Shown: one piece after another, positions 1-8,545 of the stretch | How the letters are laid out: each line of letters begins with the position of its first letter | Position numbering within the stretch: the first letter of the stretch is position 1 | Origin: an uncultured Alphaproteobacteria bacterium | GTDB taxonomy: Bacteria > Pseudomonadota > Alphaproteobacteria > RF32 > CAG-239 | Assembly: GCA_944391695.1 (NCBI GenBank) | Contig: CALXUO010000038.1 | Location: forward strand, 1 to 53,972 | Direction of reading: 5' to 3' | Length of the DNA: 53,972 bases | Position numbers and translations under genes: made by a program | Notes under the pieces: model-generated | The model's database searches: none | Seen by the model: only the letters and a program-made list of their open reading frames with translations | What the model was told of the DNA's origin: nothing

Positions 1-122
1 TGTAAATTTATGATGTTTCATTGATTTGTCCTTTCCTGTTTGAGGTTAGTATAAAAAATTATCCCGAAAATTGCTATCGCAATCTTCGGGACTTTTTTTT
101 ACTGTCCAACTTTCGGGGGACA
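1..122 (-). mobile_element. Insertion sequence terminus (left copy, truncated by window edge)
   Basis: The first 122 bases are an inverted copy of the sequence starting at 53739. Read on the minus strand it begins TGTCCCCCGAAAGTTGGACA, continues through an A-run and a 12-bp hairpin, then a Shine-Dalgarno-like AAAGGA and an ATG at position 21 reading MKHHKFT before the window ends. The terminal sequence resembles the ends of IS3-family (IS150-group-like) elements, from memory of that family. The transposase itself is outside the window, so the family is unproven. Near identity to the right copy extends about 80 bases inward and then stops, so the two are related but not identical copies. Confidence 0.7.
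63..100. terminator. Hairpin with T-runs inside the IS end
   Basis: Positions 63-74 pair with 79-90 (12 bp, one mismatch, loop TATC), followed by a T-run at 93-100. On the other strand the hairpin is also followed by TAATTTTTT. The structure lies between the element end and the presumed transposase start, so it could block read-through from flanking genes into the transposase. The same hairpin recurs at 53771-53798. Confidence 0.6.
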
Positions 123-165
123 GATCAAAGAGAGGAGCTTTCCTTTATTAATTACATCAAACCAA

Positions 166-195
166 AAATCCCCTGTCAAAACCGACAGGGGATTT
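166..195 (-). terminator. Intrinsic terminator of pnp
   Basis: Perfect 12-bp stem (166-177 with 184-195) with a six-base loop, 18 bases beyond the pnp stop codon. In the pnp direction it is followed by a short T-tract. It separates pnp from the IS terminus. Confidence 0.75.
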
Positions 196-213
196 TCCTT
201 ATTTGAAAAACTT

Positions 214-2334
214 TTATTTTTCCAAATCTTCACCGGTTTCTTGGTTAACTCTCTTGGCCGAGAGTTTAATCTTGCCGCGGTTGTCCGCGCCCAAGCATTT
301 AACCCAAATCTTATCACCCTCTTTATAGAAGTCCGAAACCGAGGCAATCCTCTCGTTCTTGACCTCAGAGATATGAACCAAACCCTCAGTCGTGCCAAGG
401 AACCTTACAAATGCGCCAAAATCCATGATTTTGGTAATAGTACCGTGATAGATTTTGCCCATCTCCGGCTCGGCCACAATACCCATAATCCACTCCAAAG
501 CGGCATCGCCGTCCTCTTTTTTCATCGAGGCAATTCTAACTATGCCGTCATCGGTAATATCAATCTTGGTATGTGTCGTTTCCACAATCTCGCGAATAAC
601 CTTGCCGCCCGTACCGATAACTTCACGGATCTTATCAACCGGAATCTTAATCGCTACAATACGCGGCGCCCTGTCCGATACATGCGGTCTCGGCTCAGCT
701 ATGGCCTTGGCCATCTCGCCCAAGATGTGGATACGTCCCTCGTGCGCTTGGATTAAGGCCTTTTGCATAATTTCTTTGGTGATGGAAGTAATTTTAATAT
801 CCATCTGCAAAGCGGTAACCCCGTCTTTGGTACCGGCAACCTTAAAATCCATATCGCCCAGGTGGTCTTCATCACCCAAAATATCGGTCAAAATGGCAAC
901 TCTGCCGTCATCTTCTTTAATCAAACCCATGGCAATACCAGCTACAGGTTTACGCATCGGCACACCGGCTGCCATCAACGACATGGTAGTACCGCAAACT
1001 GTAGCCATCGACGACGAACCGTTTGATTCCATAATCTCCGATACCACACGGATGGTATAAGGAAACGCGTCTTTATCTTTTGGCATCATCGGATGAATTG
1101 CACGCCAAGCCAATTTGCCATGACCAATCTCGCGGCGTCCCGGCGAGCCCAAACGACCACATTCGCCAACCGAATACGGCGGGAAGTTGTAGTTCAGCAT
1201 AAAGTCTTCTTTTGCCTCATCAAACAAACCATCAATAATCTGCGCATCTTCGCCGGTTCCCAAAGTGGTAACCACCAAAGCCTGCGTTTCGCCTCTGGTA
1301 AACAAGGCCGAACCATGGGTTGTCGGCAAAACGTCAACCTCGCATTGTATCGGACGAACCGTTTTGGTATCACGCCCGTCAATACGATGTCCGGTTGTCA
1401 AAACCTTTTCTCTAACAACTTTGTGCATCAATTTTTCGATTACATCATTGACATAACGATTTTCAATCTCGTTTTCCGGATCAATGGTAGCCTTAACTTC
1501 TTCCGAAACCTGTCCCACCAAAGTGCCGCGGGTTAATTTGTCGGTTTCTTCAAAAGCTTTTGCATATTTGGCCTCAAAATCTTTCTCAACTCTTGCATAC
1601 AAAGCATCAAACTCCGGCGGAAATACAGGCATTTCCCAAGGCTCTTTGCCGGCTTCTTTTTTCAGTTCATTAATCAAATCAATAACCGGCTGGAAGTTCT
1701 CAAACCCAAACATAACCGCGCCCAACATAACTTCCTCAGACAGCTCGTTGGCCTCGGATTCCACCATCAACACACCCTCTTTGGTACCGGCCACCGCCAA
1801 TTCCAAATCCGATGTTTTTTGTTGTTCGATTGTCGGGTTCAAAATATATTGACCGTCTTTATAGCCGATTTTGGCCGCCCCGATTGGCCCCAAGAACGGA
1901 ATACCCGAAACAGCCAAAGCCGCCGATGCCGCAATCATAGCCACAACATCTGAATCTGTTTCTTTATCATGAGCCAACACGGTGCAAACAACCTGCACTT
2001 CGTTTTTAAAAGCATCCGGAAACAACGGGCGTATCGGTCTGTCAATCAAGCGCGAGATCAAAACTTCGCGTTCCGAGGGCTTTCCCTCTCTTTTCATAAA
2101 ACCGCCCGGCACCTTACCGGTTGCATAATATTTTTCCTGATAGTTAACTGTCAAAGGAAAAAAATCTTGATCAGCATTTACTTCTTTTGCGGCACAAACC
2201 GTTCCGTGAACCACTGTTTGTCCATAAGTAACTACCACCGAACCGGCGGCCTGCCGTGAAATTTTTCCTGTTTCCAAAACTAATTTACGTCCGCCCCATT
2301 CCATTTCTTTGCGGACCTGATTAAATTCGATCAT
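214..2334 (-). CDS. pnp: Polynucleotide phosphorylase
   Basis: 3'-to-5' exoribonuclease that degrades RNA using phosphate and is normally a core of the RNA degradosome. At 706 residues the length is normal. Two RNase PH domains (about residues 10-140 and 320-460) flank an all-alpha domain, followed by a KH domain (about 555-615, with the IGTGGK loop) and a C-terminal S1 domain (about 622-690). The motifs FTRGETQAL and FPPYSVGE of the second core are intact. The start has AAAGG about eight bases upstream. It follows rpsO in the usual order, separated by about 140 bases that carry a hairpin. Family assignment is certain. Confidence 0.98.
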   Translation of the reverse strand: MIEFNQVRKEMEWGGRKLVLETGKISRQAAGSVVVTYGQTVVHGTVCAAKEVNADQDFFPLTVNYQEKYYATGKVPGGFMKREGKPSEREVLISRLIDRPIRPLFPDAFKNEVQVVCTVLAHDKETDSDVVAMIAASAALAVSGIPFLGPIGAAKIGYKDGQYILNPTIEQQKTSDLELAVAGTKEGVLMVESEANELSEEVMLGAVMFGFENFQPVIDLINELKKEAGKEPWEMPVFPPEFDALYARVEKDFEAKYAKAFEETDKLTRGTLVGQVSEEVKATIDPENEIENRYVNDVIEKLMHKVVREKVLTTGHRIDGRDTKTVRPIQCEVDVLPTTHGSALFTRGETQALVVTTLGTGEDAQIIDGLFDEAKEDFMLNYNFPPYSVGECGRLGSPGRREIGHGKLAWRAIHPMMPKDKDAFPYTIRVVSEIMESNGSSSMATVCGTTMSLMAAGVPMRKPVAGIAMGLIKEDDGRVAILTDILGDEDHLGDMDFKVAGTKDGVTALQMDIKITSITKEIMQKALIQAHEGRIHILGEMAKAIAEPRPHVSDRAPRIVAIKIPVDKIREVIGTGGKVIREIVETTHTKIDITDDGIVRIASMKKEDGDAALEWIMGIVAEPEMGKIYHGTITKIMDFGAFVRFLGTTEGLVHISEVKNERIASVSDFYKEGDKIWVKCLGADNRGKIKLSAKRVNQETGEDLEK

Positions 2335-2431
2335 ATATCTTTACCTTTCATTATCCATATAACCTCTACCTGCCCCATGCAGGATTTTTTATCTTTCACT
2401 CCTAAAAAAAGAGCAAAATCTTATACAGATT

Positions 2432-2454
2432 GCGGAGCTTGTTTTAAGCCCCGC
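2432..2454 (-). other. Hairpin in the rpsO-pnp intergenic region
   Basis: Nine-base-pair stem (one G-U pair) at 2432-2440/2446-2454 with a five-base loop, about 20 bases past the rpsO stop. It lacks a good T-run in the minus direction. In other bacteria the rpsO-pnp spacer carries an RNA-processing hairpin that controls pnp; a similar role here is inference. Confidence 0.4.
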
Positions 2455-2475
2455 TCTCCTCAAAAATTCATCATA

Positions 2476-2745
2476 TTATCTTCTGATATTGAGTTTAGAG
2501 ATAATATTCTGATATCTGCTTTCGTCTTTAGCCTTGAGATAATCCAACAAGTGGCGACGACGGGCAACTTTTTTCATCAATCCCAAGCGCGAGTGATTAT
2601 CTTTGGCATGAACCTTAAAATGCTCAATCAAGTTGTTAATCTCGGCCGTCCAAATAGCAATTTGCACTTCCGGCGAACCTGTATCATTGGGATTAAGAGC
2701 ATAGGCCTTAACTAATTCTTGTTTTTTTTCATTAGAAATCGACAT
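2476..2745 (-). CDS. rpsO: 30S ribosomal protein S15
   Basis: Primary 16S rRNA-binding protein of the small subunit platform. The start at 2745 gives 89 residues, the standard S15 length, with AGGA eight bases upstream; an upstream in-frame ATG would add five non-conserved residues. Conserved features include the DTGSPEVQ segment and [25 protein letters not shown] core (here starting KDNHSRLG). It starts 18 bases after the truB stop, so the two are probably co-transcribed, with pnp downstream. Confidence 0.97.
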   Translation of the reverse strand: MSISNEKKQELVKAYALNPNDTGSPEVQIAIWTAEINNLIEHFKVHAKDNHSRLGLMKKVARRRHLLDYLKAKDESRYQNIISKLNIRR

Positions 2746-2763
2746 CGTTATTTTCCTCATTTT

Positions 2764-3672
2764 CTAGTTATTAAACACACGGATTGGCGAAATTCTTGTT
2801 TTCTCAACCCTGACAATTGCCACCAACTCATCGCCAGAAACAGCCGCCGCCTCACCTCCGATTATGTTTTCAACCTCATAATGTTTGGGTGAAACCGCCT
2901 GCCCTTGCCTTAGCTTGGCAGCATCTTCCTCCCTTACGGCAATGACCGTGATGTCGCACAGACATGTCAACAGGGGACGCAAAAATTTTTTGCGTTCTTG
3001 AACATACTCCATATTTTTTAAATTTTCCAGCAAAATCGTATCATCTATTCCAAATTTGCCGCATTTTGTCCGTCTTAATTCCGTCAAATAGCCTTTAGAG
3101 CCAAGTTTTTTAGCCAAATCGGCACCCAACGTCCTGACATAAGTTCCTTTTGAGCAAACGACCCTAAATTTTGCCTCCGATTCGCCTATCCTGCCCAAAA
3201 ACTCAAGTTTATAAATTGTGACGATTCGTTTCGGCATTTCAACATCTTTACCCTCGCGCGCCAAATCATAGGCTCGCTCGCCGTTGATTTTAATGGCCGA
3301 AAATTTGGGCGGTATTTGCTCTATCTCGCCCAAGAACAAAGGCAACACGGCTTTTATTTCATCATCGGTCGGGATTTTTGCCCCTTGAGACACAATCTTT
3401 CCGGTCAAATCAAGGGTATCGGTTTCGGCCCCGAATTTTAAGACAAACTCATATTCTTTGTCACCGTCCGTCACATAAGGAATAAGCTTGCACGCCTCGC
3501 CAAACGCAATCGGCAACACTCCGCTGGCAAAAGGATCCAACGTTCCGGTATGGCCGTTTTTCTTGGCCTCAAACAAATGTCTGGTCATATTAACCACTGT
3601 GGTTGAGCCCATACCCACCTGCTTATCAATCACCAACCAACCATTAATATCATTGCCTTTTTTGTGCCGCAT
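2764..3672 (-). CDS. truB: tRNA pseudouridine(55) synthase
   Basis: Isomerises U55 to pseudouridine in the T-arm of tRNAs. The catalytic aspartate lies in the GTLDPFASGVLP motif near the N-terminus, preceded by GWLVIDKQVGMGSTT. Downstream motifs PPKFSAIKINGERAYDLAR and CSKGTYVRTL are intact. I take ATG 3672, preceded by AAGGA, rather than the TTG one codon upstream. Length is 302 residues, normal for bacterial TruB. It heads the truB-rpsO-pnp transcript and is divergent from rbfA, which in most relatives lies just upstream on the same strand. Confidence 0.97.
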   Translation of the reverse strand: MRHKKGNDINGWLVIDKQVGMGSTTVVNMTRHLFEAKKNGHTGTLDPFASGVLPIAFGEACKLIPYVTDGDKEYEFVLKFGAETDTLDLTGKIVSQGAKIPTDDEIKAVLPLFLGEIEQIPPKFSAIKINGERAYDLAREGKDVEMPKRIVTIYKLEFLGRIGESEAKFRVVCSKGTYVRTLGADLAKKLGSKGYLTELRRTKCGKFGIDDTILLENLKNMEYVQERKKFLRPLLTCLCDITVIAVREEDAAKLRQGQAVSPKHYEVENIIGGEAAAVSGDELVAIVRVEKTRISPIRVFNN

Positions 3673-3805
3673 CAAACTTTTCCTTTTCTTTATCTTTTTT
3701 AATAAGGCAAAGTGTCATTTAAGTCAATCCTAAAGCAAAACCTCTTGCCAAAGACGATATTTACCTTTATACCTAAAAACAGATAAGCTTTTAAGGAGAA
3801 ACAAA

Positions 3806-4180
3806 ATGGCCGAAAAAGAACCTTCGCAAAGACAGCTCCGTGTTGCGCAAGAGATAAAAAAGATTATTGCTCGCTTTATTGACCGCGGCGAGGTTCATAA
3901 TTTGGAAGGGATAGACACTCTTGTAACCATCACCAAAGTAAGTGTTTCGCCAGACCTCAAATATTGCACGGTTTGGTTTATAGCCTCCAACAACGATTTA
4001 TTGCAAGAGGTTTTGGGGGGGCTTCAGCTGGCGGCCAACTTTTTCCGCAAACAAGTTGCGGCCCAAACCTCACTTCGCTATGTCCCGGAGATAAATTTCC
4101 GCGTTGACAAATCTTTTGAAGAAGTAGACAAGATTGAAAAACTTTTGCAACATCCTCATGTCGCCCAAGATTTGAAATAA
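3806..4180 (+). CDS. rbfA: 30S ribosome-binding factor A
   Basis: Late 30S maturation factor that binds near the 5' helix of 16S rRNA and helps cold adaptation. The 124-residue protein shows the typical KH-like fold sequence: SQRQLRVAQEIKKIIA at the N-terminus, VTITKVSVSPDLKYCTVW in the middle and LRYVPEINFRVDKSFEE near the end. Shine-Dalgarno AAGGAG is at about 3794. It is the only plus-strand gene of the translation block and stands alone, divergent from truB, ended by a shared terminator. Normally it lies between infB and truB, so this is a rearranged order. Confidence 0.95.
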   Translation: MAEKEPSQRQLRVAQEIKKIIARFIDRGEVHNLEGIDTLVTITKVSVSPDLKYCTVWFIASNNDLLQEVLGGLQLAANFFRKQVAAQTSLRYVPEINFRVDKSFEEVDKIEKLLQHPHVAQDLK

Positions 4181-4184
4181 TCAT

Positions 4185-4213
4185 AAAAAACCCGGCTCAA
4201 CGCCGGGTTTTTT
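4185..4213. terminator. Bidirectional terminator between rbfA and fabG
   Basis: Stem CCCGGC/GCCGGG extended by A6/T6, with loop TCAAC at 4197-4201. A- and T-runs on both sides make it work for both converging genes. Confidence 0.85.
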
Positions 4214-4231
4214 ACCTAAAGCCACAAAAGG

Positions 4232-4969
4232 CTAAATCATGGCCATACCACCATTGATATTAATTGTCTGTCCGGTGATATATTGCGCCTCATCCGATGC
4301 CAAAAAGGCAACCACATTAGCAATATCCTGAGCCTCGCCGAGTTTGCCTTCAGGAATTTTAGCCAACAAAGCTTTTTTAACATCTTCAGGCAAAACATCG
4401 GTCATCGGAGTTCTGATAAATCCCGGTGCAATAGAGTTAACCGTAATACCGCGCGAGGCCACTTCCTGAGCCAAGCACTTATTCATGGCAATCATACCGC
4501 CTTTAGATGCGGCATAATTGGCCTGACCTGCATTACCCGTAACCCCGACAACCGAGGCGATACCGATAATACGACCGGCTCTGCGTTTCATCATACCTCT
4601 GATAACGCCTCTAGCCAGCTTAAATCCGGCAGATAAATTAACATCCAACACCAACTGCCACTCCTCATCACTCATGCGCATAAACAAATTATCACGTGTC
4701 AGACCGGCATTATTAACCAAAATATCAATCTGCCCAAACTTAGCCTCAACCTCGGCAACCAAATTTTTGATAGCCTCAGCATCAGACAAATTGGCAACAA
4801 ACACTTCAACATCTTTGCCCAACTCGGCCTTTAGTTTTTCCATTGGCTCGGCCCGCATATCGGTCAGCGCCAATTTAGCCCCCTGAGCATGAAGCGTACG
4901 CGCAATTTTATCCCCAAGTCCACCGGCCGCACCGGTAATCAAAGCAACTTTGCCATCTAATCTGAACAT
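4232..4969 (-). CDS. fabG: 3-oxoacyl-[acyl-carrier-protein] reductase
   Basis: Short-chain dehydrogenase that reduces 3-oxoacyl-ACP with NADPH in type II fatty acid synthesis. 245 residues, the normal FabG size. Visible motifs: TGAAGGLG cofactor loop (about residues 13-20), LVNNAG (about 84-89), the catalytic Ser/Tyr/Lys set in IASVVGVTGNAGQANYAASK (about 138-157), and the GQTININGGMAMI C-terminus typical of FabG. It stands alone, convergent with rbfA and divergent from ftsK, and not beside fabD or acpP. FabG is preferred over a generic SDR because of overall similarity and the C-terminal motif. Confidence 0.9.
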   Translation of the reverse strand: MFRLDGKVALITGAAGGLGDKIARTLHAQGAKLALTDMRAEPMEKLKAELGKDVEVFVANLSDAEAIKNLVAEVEAKFGQIDILVNNAGLTRDNLFMRMSDEEWQLVLDVNLSAGFKLARGVIRGMMKRRAGRIIGIASVVGVTGNAGQANYAASKGGMIAMNKCLAQEVASRGITVNSIAPGFIRTPMTDVLPEDVKKALLAKIPEGKLGEAQDIANVVAFLASDEAQYITGQTININGGMAMI

Positions 4970-5144
4970 CTTTTTCCCCTTCTCAAAAAATTTTTACAGC
5001 TGGCTAAAGTTTGAATTAAAGCCTTTTCAAAGTCAAGCTTTTTGCTTTAGTTATAAAAAATAAAAACATTAAGAGATTATTGATAATTTGCGCTATATAA
5101 TGGTGGCAAAATAAGGTTTTTTTAGCTAAAAACAGGAAAAAGAA

Positions 5145-7427
5145 ATGGCCAAACGCAAAAAAGAAAAATCAATTCTTGCCCGTCTTATGGTTATAGGCAT
5201 AGGGCTTTTGCTTATTTTATTTACCTTTGCTCTTTTAATAAGCTGTCTATCTTACAACATGGCAGATGCTGGCTACAACACGGCCAACTCAAATTCTTTA
5301 AACAACTTATTCGGCCGCTTTGGAGCCTATTCTTCAAGCTTTATTCTAAGCTGGTTTGGCCTGGCTTTGCCGCTATTTTTAATCACACCTCTGGTCTGGG
5401 GCTATGAGATTATTCGTTACAAAACCTTTATTCATCCTTTTGGGCGCATTTTTGCTTTTATTTTAGGCGTTTTTTCTTTGTCAGTCTTTATCAACCTTTG
5501 TTTTGGGGAGATAGAAGGCTTCAAGACCGGCGGCAACATTGGGGTATTTTTCTCGCGCCAATTCTTGTCCGTATTTTCACGCATTTACGACTTTGCCTAC
5601 AATTCTTGGATTCTGGCCGCATTAGCTTTTGCCTTAGGGCTTATTTCTTTTAACTATGCGGCAGGCATCACCTTAGGCGGCTGGTATAAGTCGATTAAAA
5701 AAATCGTTTTAATGGTTCTGGCCTGCATTTTCTGGCTATGCCGCAGCGGCAAAAAAGTGTACACCATCGCCGGCCGTACCAAAGCAAAAATTTCTGCCAC
5801 CAAAAGCAGCACAGCTCCGCGCACTCGCCGCGAACCCAAGCTCAAAGACGATACCCCAAGCCCTGCCAAACCGGCAGAAACCATAAAAATTGCCAAAAAG
5901 CAAGCCCCCAAAGTTGACGACGGCTACTCTTTCCCAGATATTGCCTTGCTCTCCACCGCCAAAGACAAAACCGCACAGCACCTAAGCCAAAAAGAGCTTG
6001 AGAAAGTCGCCGCCAAATTGGAAGAAGTTTTGCAAGAATTCGGTGTCTCGGGCAAAATTGTGCAAATCCGCCCCGGCCCTGTTGTAACTCTTTATGAACT
6101 AGAACCATCTCCCGGCACCAAAACAGCTCGGGTAATCGGCCTATCTGATGATATCGCCCGCTCGATGAGTGCGGTTTCCGTTCGTATTGCGGTTGTGCCA
6201 GGGTCCAACACCATTGGTATTGAGCTGCCCAACTCCACTCGCGAGATTGTTTATCTGCGCGATTTGTTGGACTGCGATGATTTCAGAAACGCCAAAGCCG
6301 CCTTAACCATTAGTCTGGGCAAAGACATCGGCGGCAAAAACACCTATGCCGACCTTGCCAAAATGCCGCACCTTTTGGTTGCCGGTACCACCGGTTCGGG
6401 CAAATCGGTTGGTGTCAACTCGATGATTATCTCGCTTTTGTATCGTATGCGCCCCGAGGAATGCAAGCTGATTATGATCGACCCCAAAATGCTTGAATTT
6501 ACCATGTACAACGGCATACCGCATTTGCTCACTCCGGTTATTACCGACCCTTCAAAAGCGGTAATCGGGCTCAAATGGGCAGTCAAAGAAATGGAAGACC
6601 GCTATCGCGCCATGGCTCAGCTCAATGTCCGCAACATCACCGGCTACAATCAACGCCTGGAAGAGTTGCGCTCTTCCGGCGAAAAGCTGACCCGCACCGT
6701 TCAAACCGGCTTTGACATGGAAACCGGCAAACCTATTTTCGAAGAACAAGAGCTTGATTTAACCCCCATGCCCTATATTGTGATTGTGGTTGACGAGATG
6801 GCCGATTTGATGTTGGTTGCTGGCAAAGATGTCGAGGCGGCGATTCAGCGTCTGGCGCAAATGGCGCGTGCCGCGGGCATTCACCTGATTATGTCAACCC
6901 AGCGTCCGTCAGTTGATGTCATTACCGGCACCATCAAAGCCAACTTTCCAACCCGCATCAGCTATCAGGTAACCTCCAAAATCGACAGCCGCACCATCTT
7001 AGGCGAACAAGGCGCCGAGCAATTACTTGGTATGGGCGATATGTTATATATGCCGGCCGGCCAACGCCCAAGACGTATTCATGCCCCGTTTGTCAAAGAC
7101 AGCGAGGTCGAAAAGATCGTCGAATTTCTAAAATCGCAACGCCAGCCCGAGTATGTTGACGCCGTAACCGAAGGCGAGTTAAGCGATGGCAAATCTTCAT
7201 CCTCCGGCGGTGCGGTATTTGACAATTCGGATTTTGGCTCCGGCAGCGATGACGACTTGTATCGTCAGGCGGTTCAAATTGTCCAAACCGATAAAAAAGC
7301 CTCCATCAGCTATGTCCAAAGGCGTCTGCGGATCGGCTACAACCGCGCCGCCTCAATCATCGACCGCATGGAGGAAGAGGGCATAGTATCTGCCGCCGAT
7401 CATGTTGGCCGCCGCGAGGTTTTGTAA
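5145..7427 (+). CDS. ftsK: DNA translocase FtsK
   Basis: Septal DNA pump that clears the chromosome terminus at division and activates XerCD at dif. The 760 residues include four N-terminal membrane segments (about 12-36, 60-85, 95-118, 134-158), a short basic linker rich in Lys, Pro and Thr (about 190-250), then the alpha/beta motor with Walker A GTTGSGKS at 414-421 and Walker B VIVVDE at 546-551. A C-terminal winged-helix gamma domain (about 698-760) recognises KOPS. The linker is short, as in many alphaproteobacteria. Shine-Dalgarno AGGAAAAAG precedes the start. It is convergent with the small regulator downstream. Confidence 0.97.
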   Translation: MAKRKKEKSILARLMVIGIGLLLILFTFALLISCLSYNMADAGYNTANSNSLNNLFGRFGAYSSSFILSWFGLALPLFLITPLVWGYEIIRYKTFIHPFGRIFAFILGVFSLSVFINLCFGEIEGFKTGGNIGVFFSRQFLSVFSRIYDFAYNSWILAALAFALGLISFNYAAGITLGGWYKSIKKIVLMVLACIFWLCRSGKKVYTIAGRTKAKISATKSSTAPRTRREPKLKDDTPSPAKPAETIKIAKKQAPKVDDGYSFPDIALLSTAKDKTAQHLSQKELEKVAAKLEEVLQEFGVSGKIVQIRPGPVVTLYELEPSPGTKTARVIGLSDDIARSMSAVSVRIAVVPGSNTIGIELPNSTREIVYLRDLLDCDDFRNAKAALTISLGKDIGGKNTYADLAKMPHLLVAGTTGSGKSVGVNSMIISLLYRMRPEECKLIMIDPKMLEFTMYNGIPHLLTPVITDPSKAVIGLKWAVKEMEDRYRAMAQLNVRNITGYNQRLEELRSSGEKLTRTVQTGFDMETGKPIFEEQELDLTPMPYIVIVVDEMADLMLVAGKDVEAAIQRLAQMARAAGIHLIMSTQRPSVDVITGTIKANFPTRISYQVTSKIDSRTILGEQGAEQLLGMGDMLYMPAGQRPRRIHAPFVKDSEVEKIVEFLKSQRQPEYVDAVTEGELSDGKSSSSGGAVFDNSDFGSGSDDDLYRQAVQIVQTDKKASISYVQRRLRIGYNRAASIIDRMEEEGIVSAADHVGRREVL

Positions 7428-7444
7428 ACCAAAACATTTTTATT

Positions 7445-7669
7445 CTAATACCCTATATCTTTTAAGCAAAAAGCCAACTCTTTGCCATAAAACTTGAGCA
7501 AACGTTGGTAGTGGCGGGCTGCCAAAGGCTTGCCTTGCTCCATCAGGGCAATCATATTCATCGATAGTGGCGTTTGCAAGGCCGCATCTTGGATGCTCAA
7601 TCCTTTTTCTTTGCGTAAGGCAATCAGTTGCGGCGCAATTTGGGTGCGCATAAGTTGTTTTAGGTTCAT
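7445..7669 (-). CDS. Small XRE-type helix-turn-helix regulator
   Basis: A 74-residue protein made almost entirely of an HTH_3/XRE domain: IAPQLIALRKEKGLSIQDAA, then LSMNMIALMEQGKPL as the recognition-helix region, and a short tail. AAGGAG lies about 10 bases before the ATG. It probably binds DNA as a dimer; targets are unknown. Its gene is preceded by a structured RNA with its own promoter and an intrinsic terminator just upstream of the Shine-Dalgarno, so expression may be controlled by attenuation. No toxin-like partner gene is adjacent, which argues against a simple antitoxin. Confidence 0.75.
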   Translation of the reverse strand: MNLKQLMRTQIAPQLIALRKEKGLSIQDAALQTPLSMNMIALMEQGKPLAARHYQRLLKFYGKELAFCLKDIGY

Positions 7670-7696
7670 CAGTCCTTAACTCCTTAATTGTTTGAT

Positions 7697-7864
7697 AAAA
7701 CAAAACCGCCTTTGTTAAAAAAAGGCGGAGGAGCTAGAAAACTGTATGTAGACAGTCAGGTTTATTCGTCATGCAAAGCATGCTTATATCACCCACTCCC
7801 CCTATATGGAGGAATTTTCTACATATGATGTTTTCTAGACACCACCAAGACAACACGTCTTAGC
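7697..7864 (-). ncRNA. Structured leader or small RNA upstream of the XRE gene, family unidentified
   Basis: On the minus strand a promoter-like sequence leads into about 165 nt of strong secondary structure. A 5' hairpin AGAC/GUCU is followed by a long-range stem: CTAGAAAAC pairs perfectly with GTTTTCTAG, then TATGTAGA pairs with TCTACATA. Inside are two local hairpins, one with a TCCTCC/GGGGGA stem and one CATGC-TTT-GCATG. A terminator hairpin and T-tract follow. The bases after the long-range stem (CTCCTCCGCC) can pair either with GGTGGTG at the base of that stem or with the terminator 3' arm, an arrangement typical of riboswitch or attenuator leaders. I do not recognise a known family. 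Confidence 0.5.
7702..7728 (-). terminator. Intrinsic terminator of the structured RNA
   Basis: Perfect 8-bp stem CCGCCTTT/AAAGGCGG (7706-7713 with 7721-7728). In the minus direction it is followed by TTTTGTTTT. It lies 33 bases upstream of the XRE start codon, so it either ends a small RNA or attenuates the regulator gene. Confidence 0.7.
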
Positions 7865-7871
7865 AATTATT

Positions 7872-7900
7872 AAATTAGAATAAATTAAAATCTTTGACAA
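7872..7900 (-). promoter_or_regulatory. Candidate sigma-70 promoter of the structured RNA
   Basis: On the minus strand TTGTCA (7895-7900) and TAATTT (7872-7877) are separated by exactly 17 bases. The predicted start near 7864 coincides with the first base-paired segment of the structured RNA. The -10 box is only a moderate match. Confidence 0.4.
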
Positions 7901-7964
7901 GAAAATTTTTTGCCTTTGGCAAAGCCCCACAAAGCTGCTTTAAAAATCCTTTGCTCTGCCCAAG

Positions 7965-8089
7965 AAAAATGCGGATAATGAGGCTGGCAGAAGCAAAAAA
8001 AGAGGAATGAAAATTTTAGTGTACAAGAAGCTACATGAATTTTCATCCTCTCGCCTTTTTGCGATTAATAGCCCATTATACGCATTTTT
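7965..8089 (-). repeat. Long hairpin repeat, copy A, at the 3' end of smpB
   Basis: An imperfect hairpin of about 125 bp. The outer end 7965-7985 (AAAAATGCGGATAATGAGGCT) pairs with 8069-8089. An inner AGAGGAATGAAAATT arm pairs with AATTTTCATCCTCT. The apex is GTGTACAAGAAGCTACATG (8019-8037). The gene-proximal arm is the last 25 bases of smpB, including its stop codon. In the smpB direction the structure ends in a T-run. It belongs to the same family as the elements at 12683-12893, 14722-15018 and 21674-21838. Confidence 0.8.
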
Positions 8090-8544
8090 CTATCGAGTTC
8101 GCGATTCTTAATAGCCTCCCTCTTATCATAATTCTTTTTACCGCGACCAAGACCGACTTCCAACTTGGCGCGTCCGCGGTTATCAAAAAATAAACGCAAA
8201 GCTACCAAAGTTGCTCCCTTGCGGGAAAGCGCATTGATGATATCAATGATTTCTTTTTTCTTTAGCAACAATTTACGCTCGCGCTTTTCGGCATGCGAGG
8301 AATAGCCTTTGTTGCTGTATTCGGCAATAAACATATTAGAGATAAAAATTTCGCCGTCATGCTCCACCCCGAAAGCATCGTTGATATTGGCATGCCCCAG
8401 GCGCAAAGACTTAACCTCGGTTCCCACAAGCTGCAGTCCGGCGACAAATTTTTCTTCAATCAGATAGTCAAAATTAGCCCGCCGGTTTTGTGCTACCAAA
8501 CCGGTTGAGATAAAATCCGACTTTGTCTTTTTTGCCTTTGCCAT
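8065..8544 (-). CDS. smpB: SsrA-binding protein
   Basis: Binds tmRNA and brings it to stalled ribosomes for trans-translation. 159 residues. Conserved segments are LVAQNRRANFDYLIEEKFVAGLQL, GTEVKSLRLGHANI, FISNMFIAEYS and a basic C-terminal stretch. The start codon is one base from the tilS stop, so tilS and smpB are coupled. The final codons (MRIMGY and stop) lie inside the arm of hairpin repeat A, so the extreme C-terminus may have been supplied by the repeat. The tmRNA gene itself is not in this window. Confidence 0.95.
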   Translation of the reverse strand: MAKAKKTKSDFISTGLVAQNRRANFDYLIEEKFVAGLQLVGTEVKSLRLGHANINDAFGVEHDGEIFISNMFIAEYSNKGYSSHAEKRERKLLLKKKEIIDIINALSRKGATLVALRLFFDNRGRAKLEVGLGRGKKNYDKREAIKNRELDRKMRIMGY

Positions 8545-8545
8545 C

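Noticed and set aside
241..756. 171-codon open frame opposite pnp
   Set aside because: Antisense to the KH and S1 region of polynucleotide phosphorylase; no independent support.
7697..7864. 6S RNA or tmRNA gene next to smpB
   Set aside because: The RNA lacks a long terminal stem and simple central bubble as in 6S, and has no tRNA-like ends or tag frame of tmRNA.
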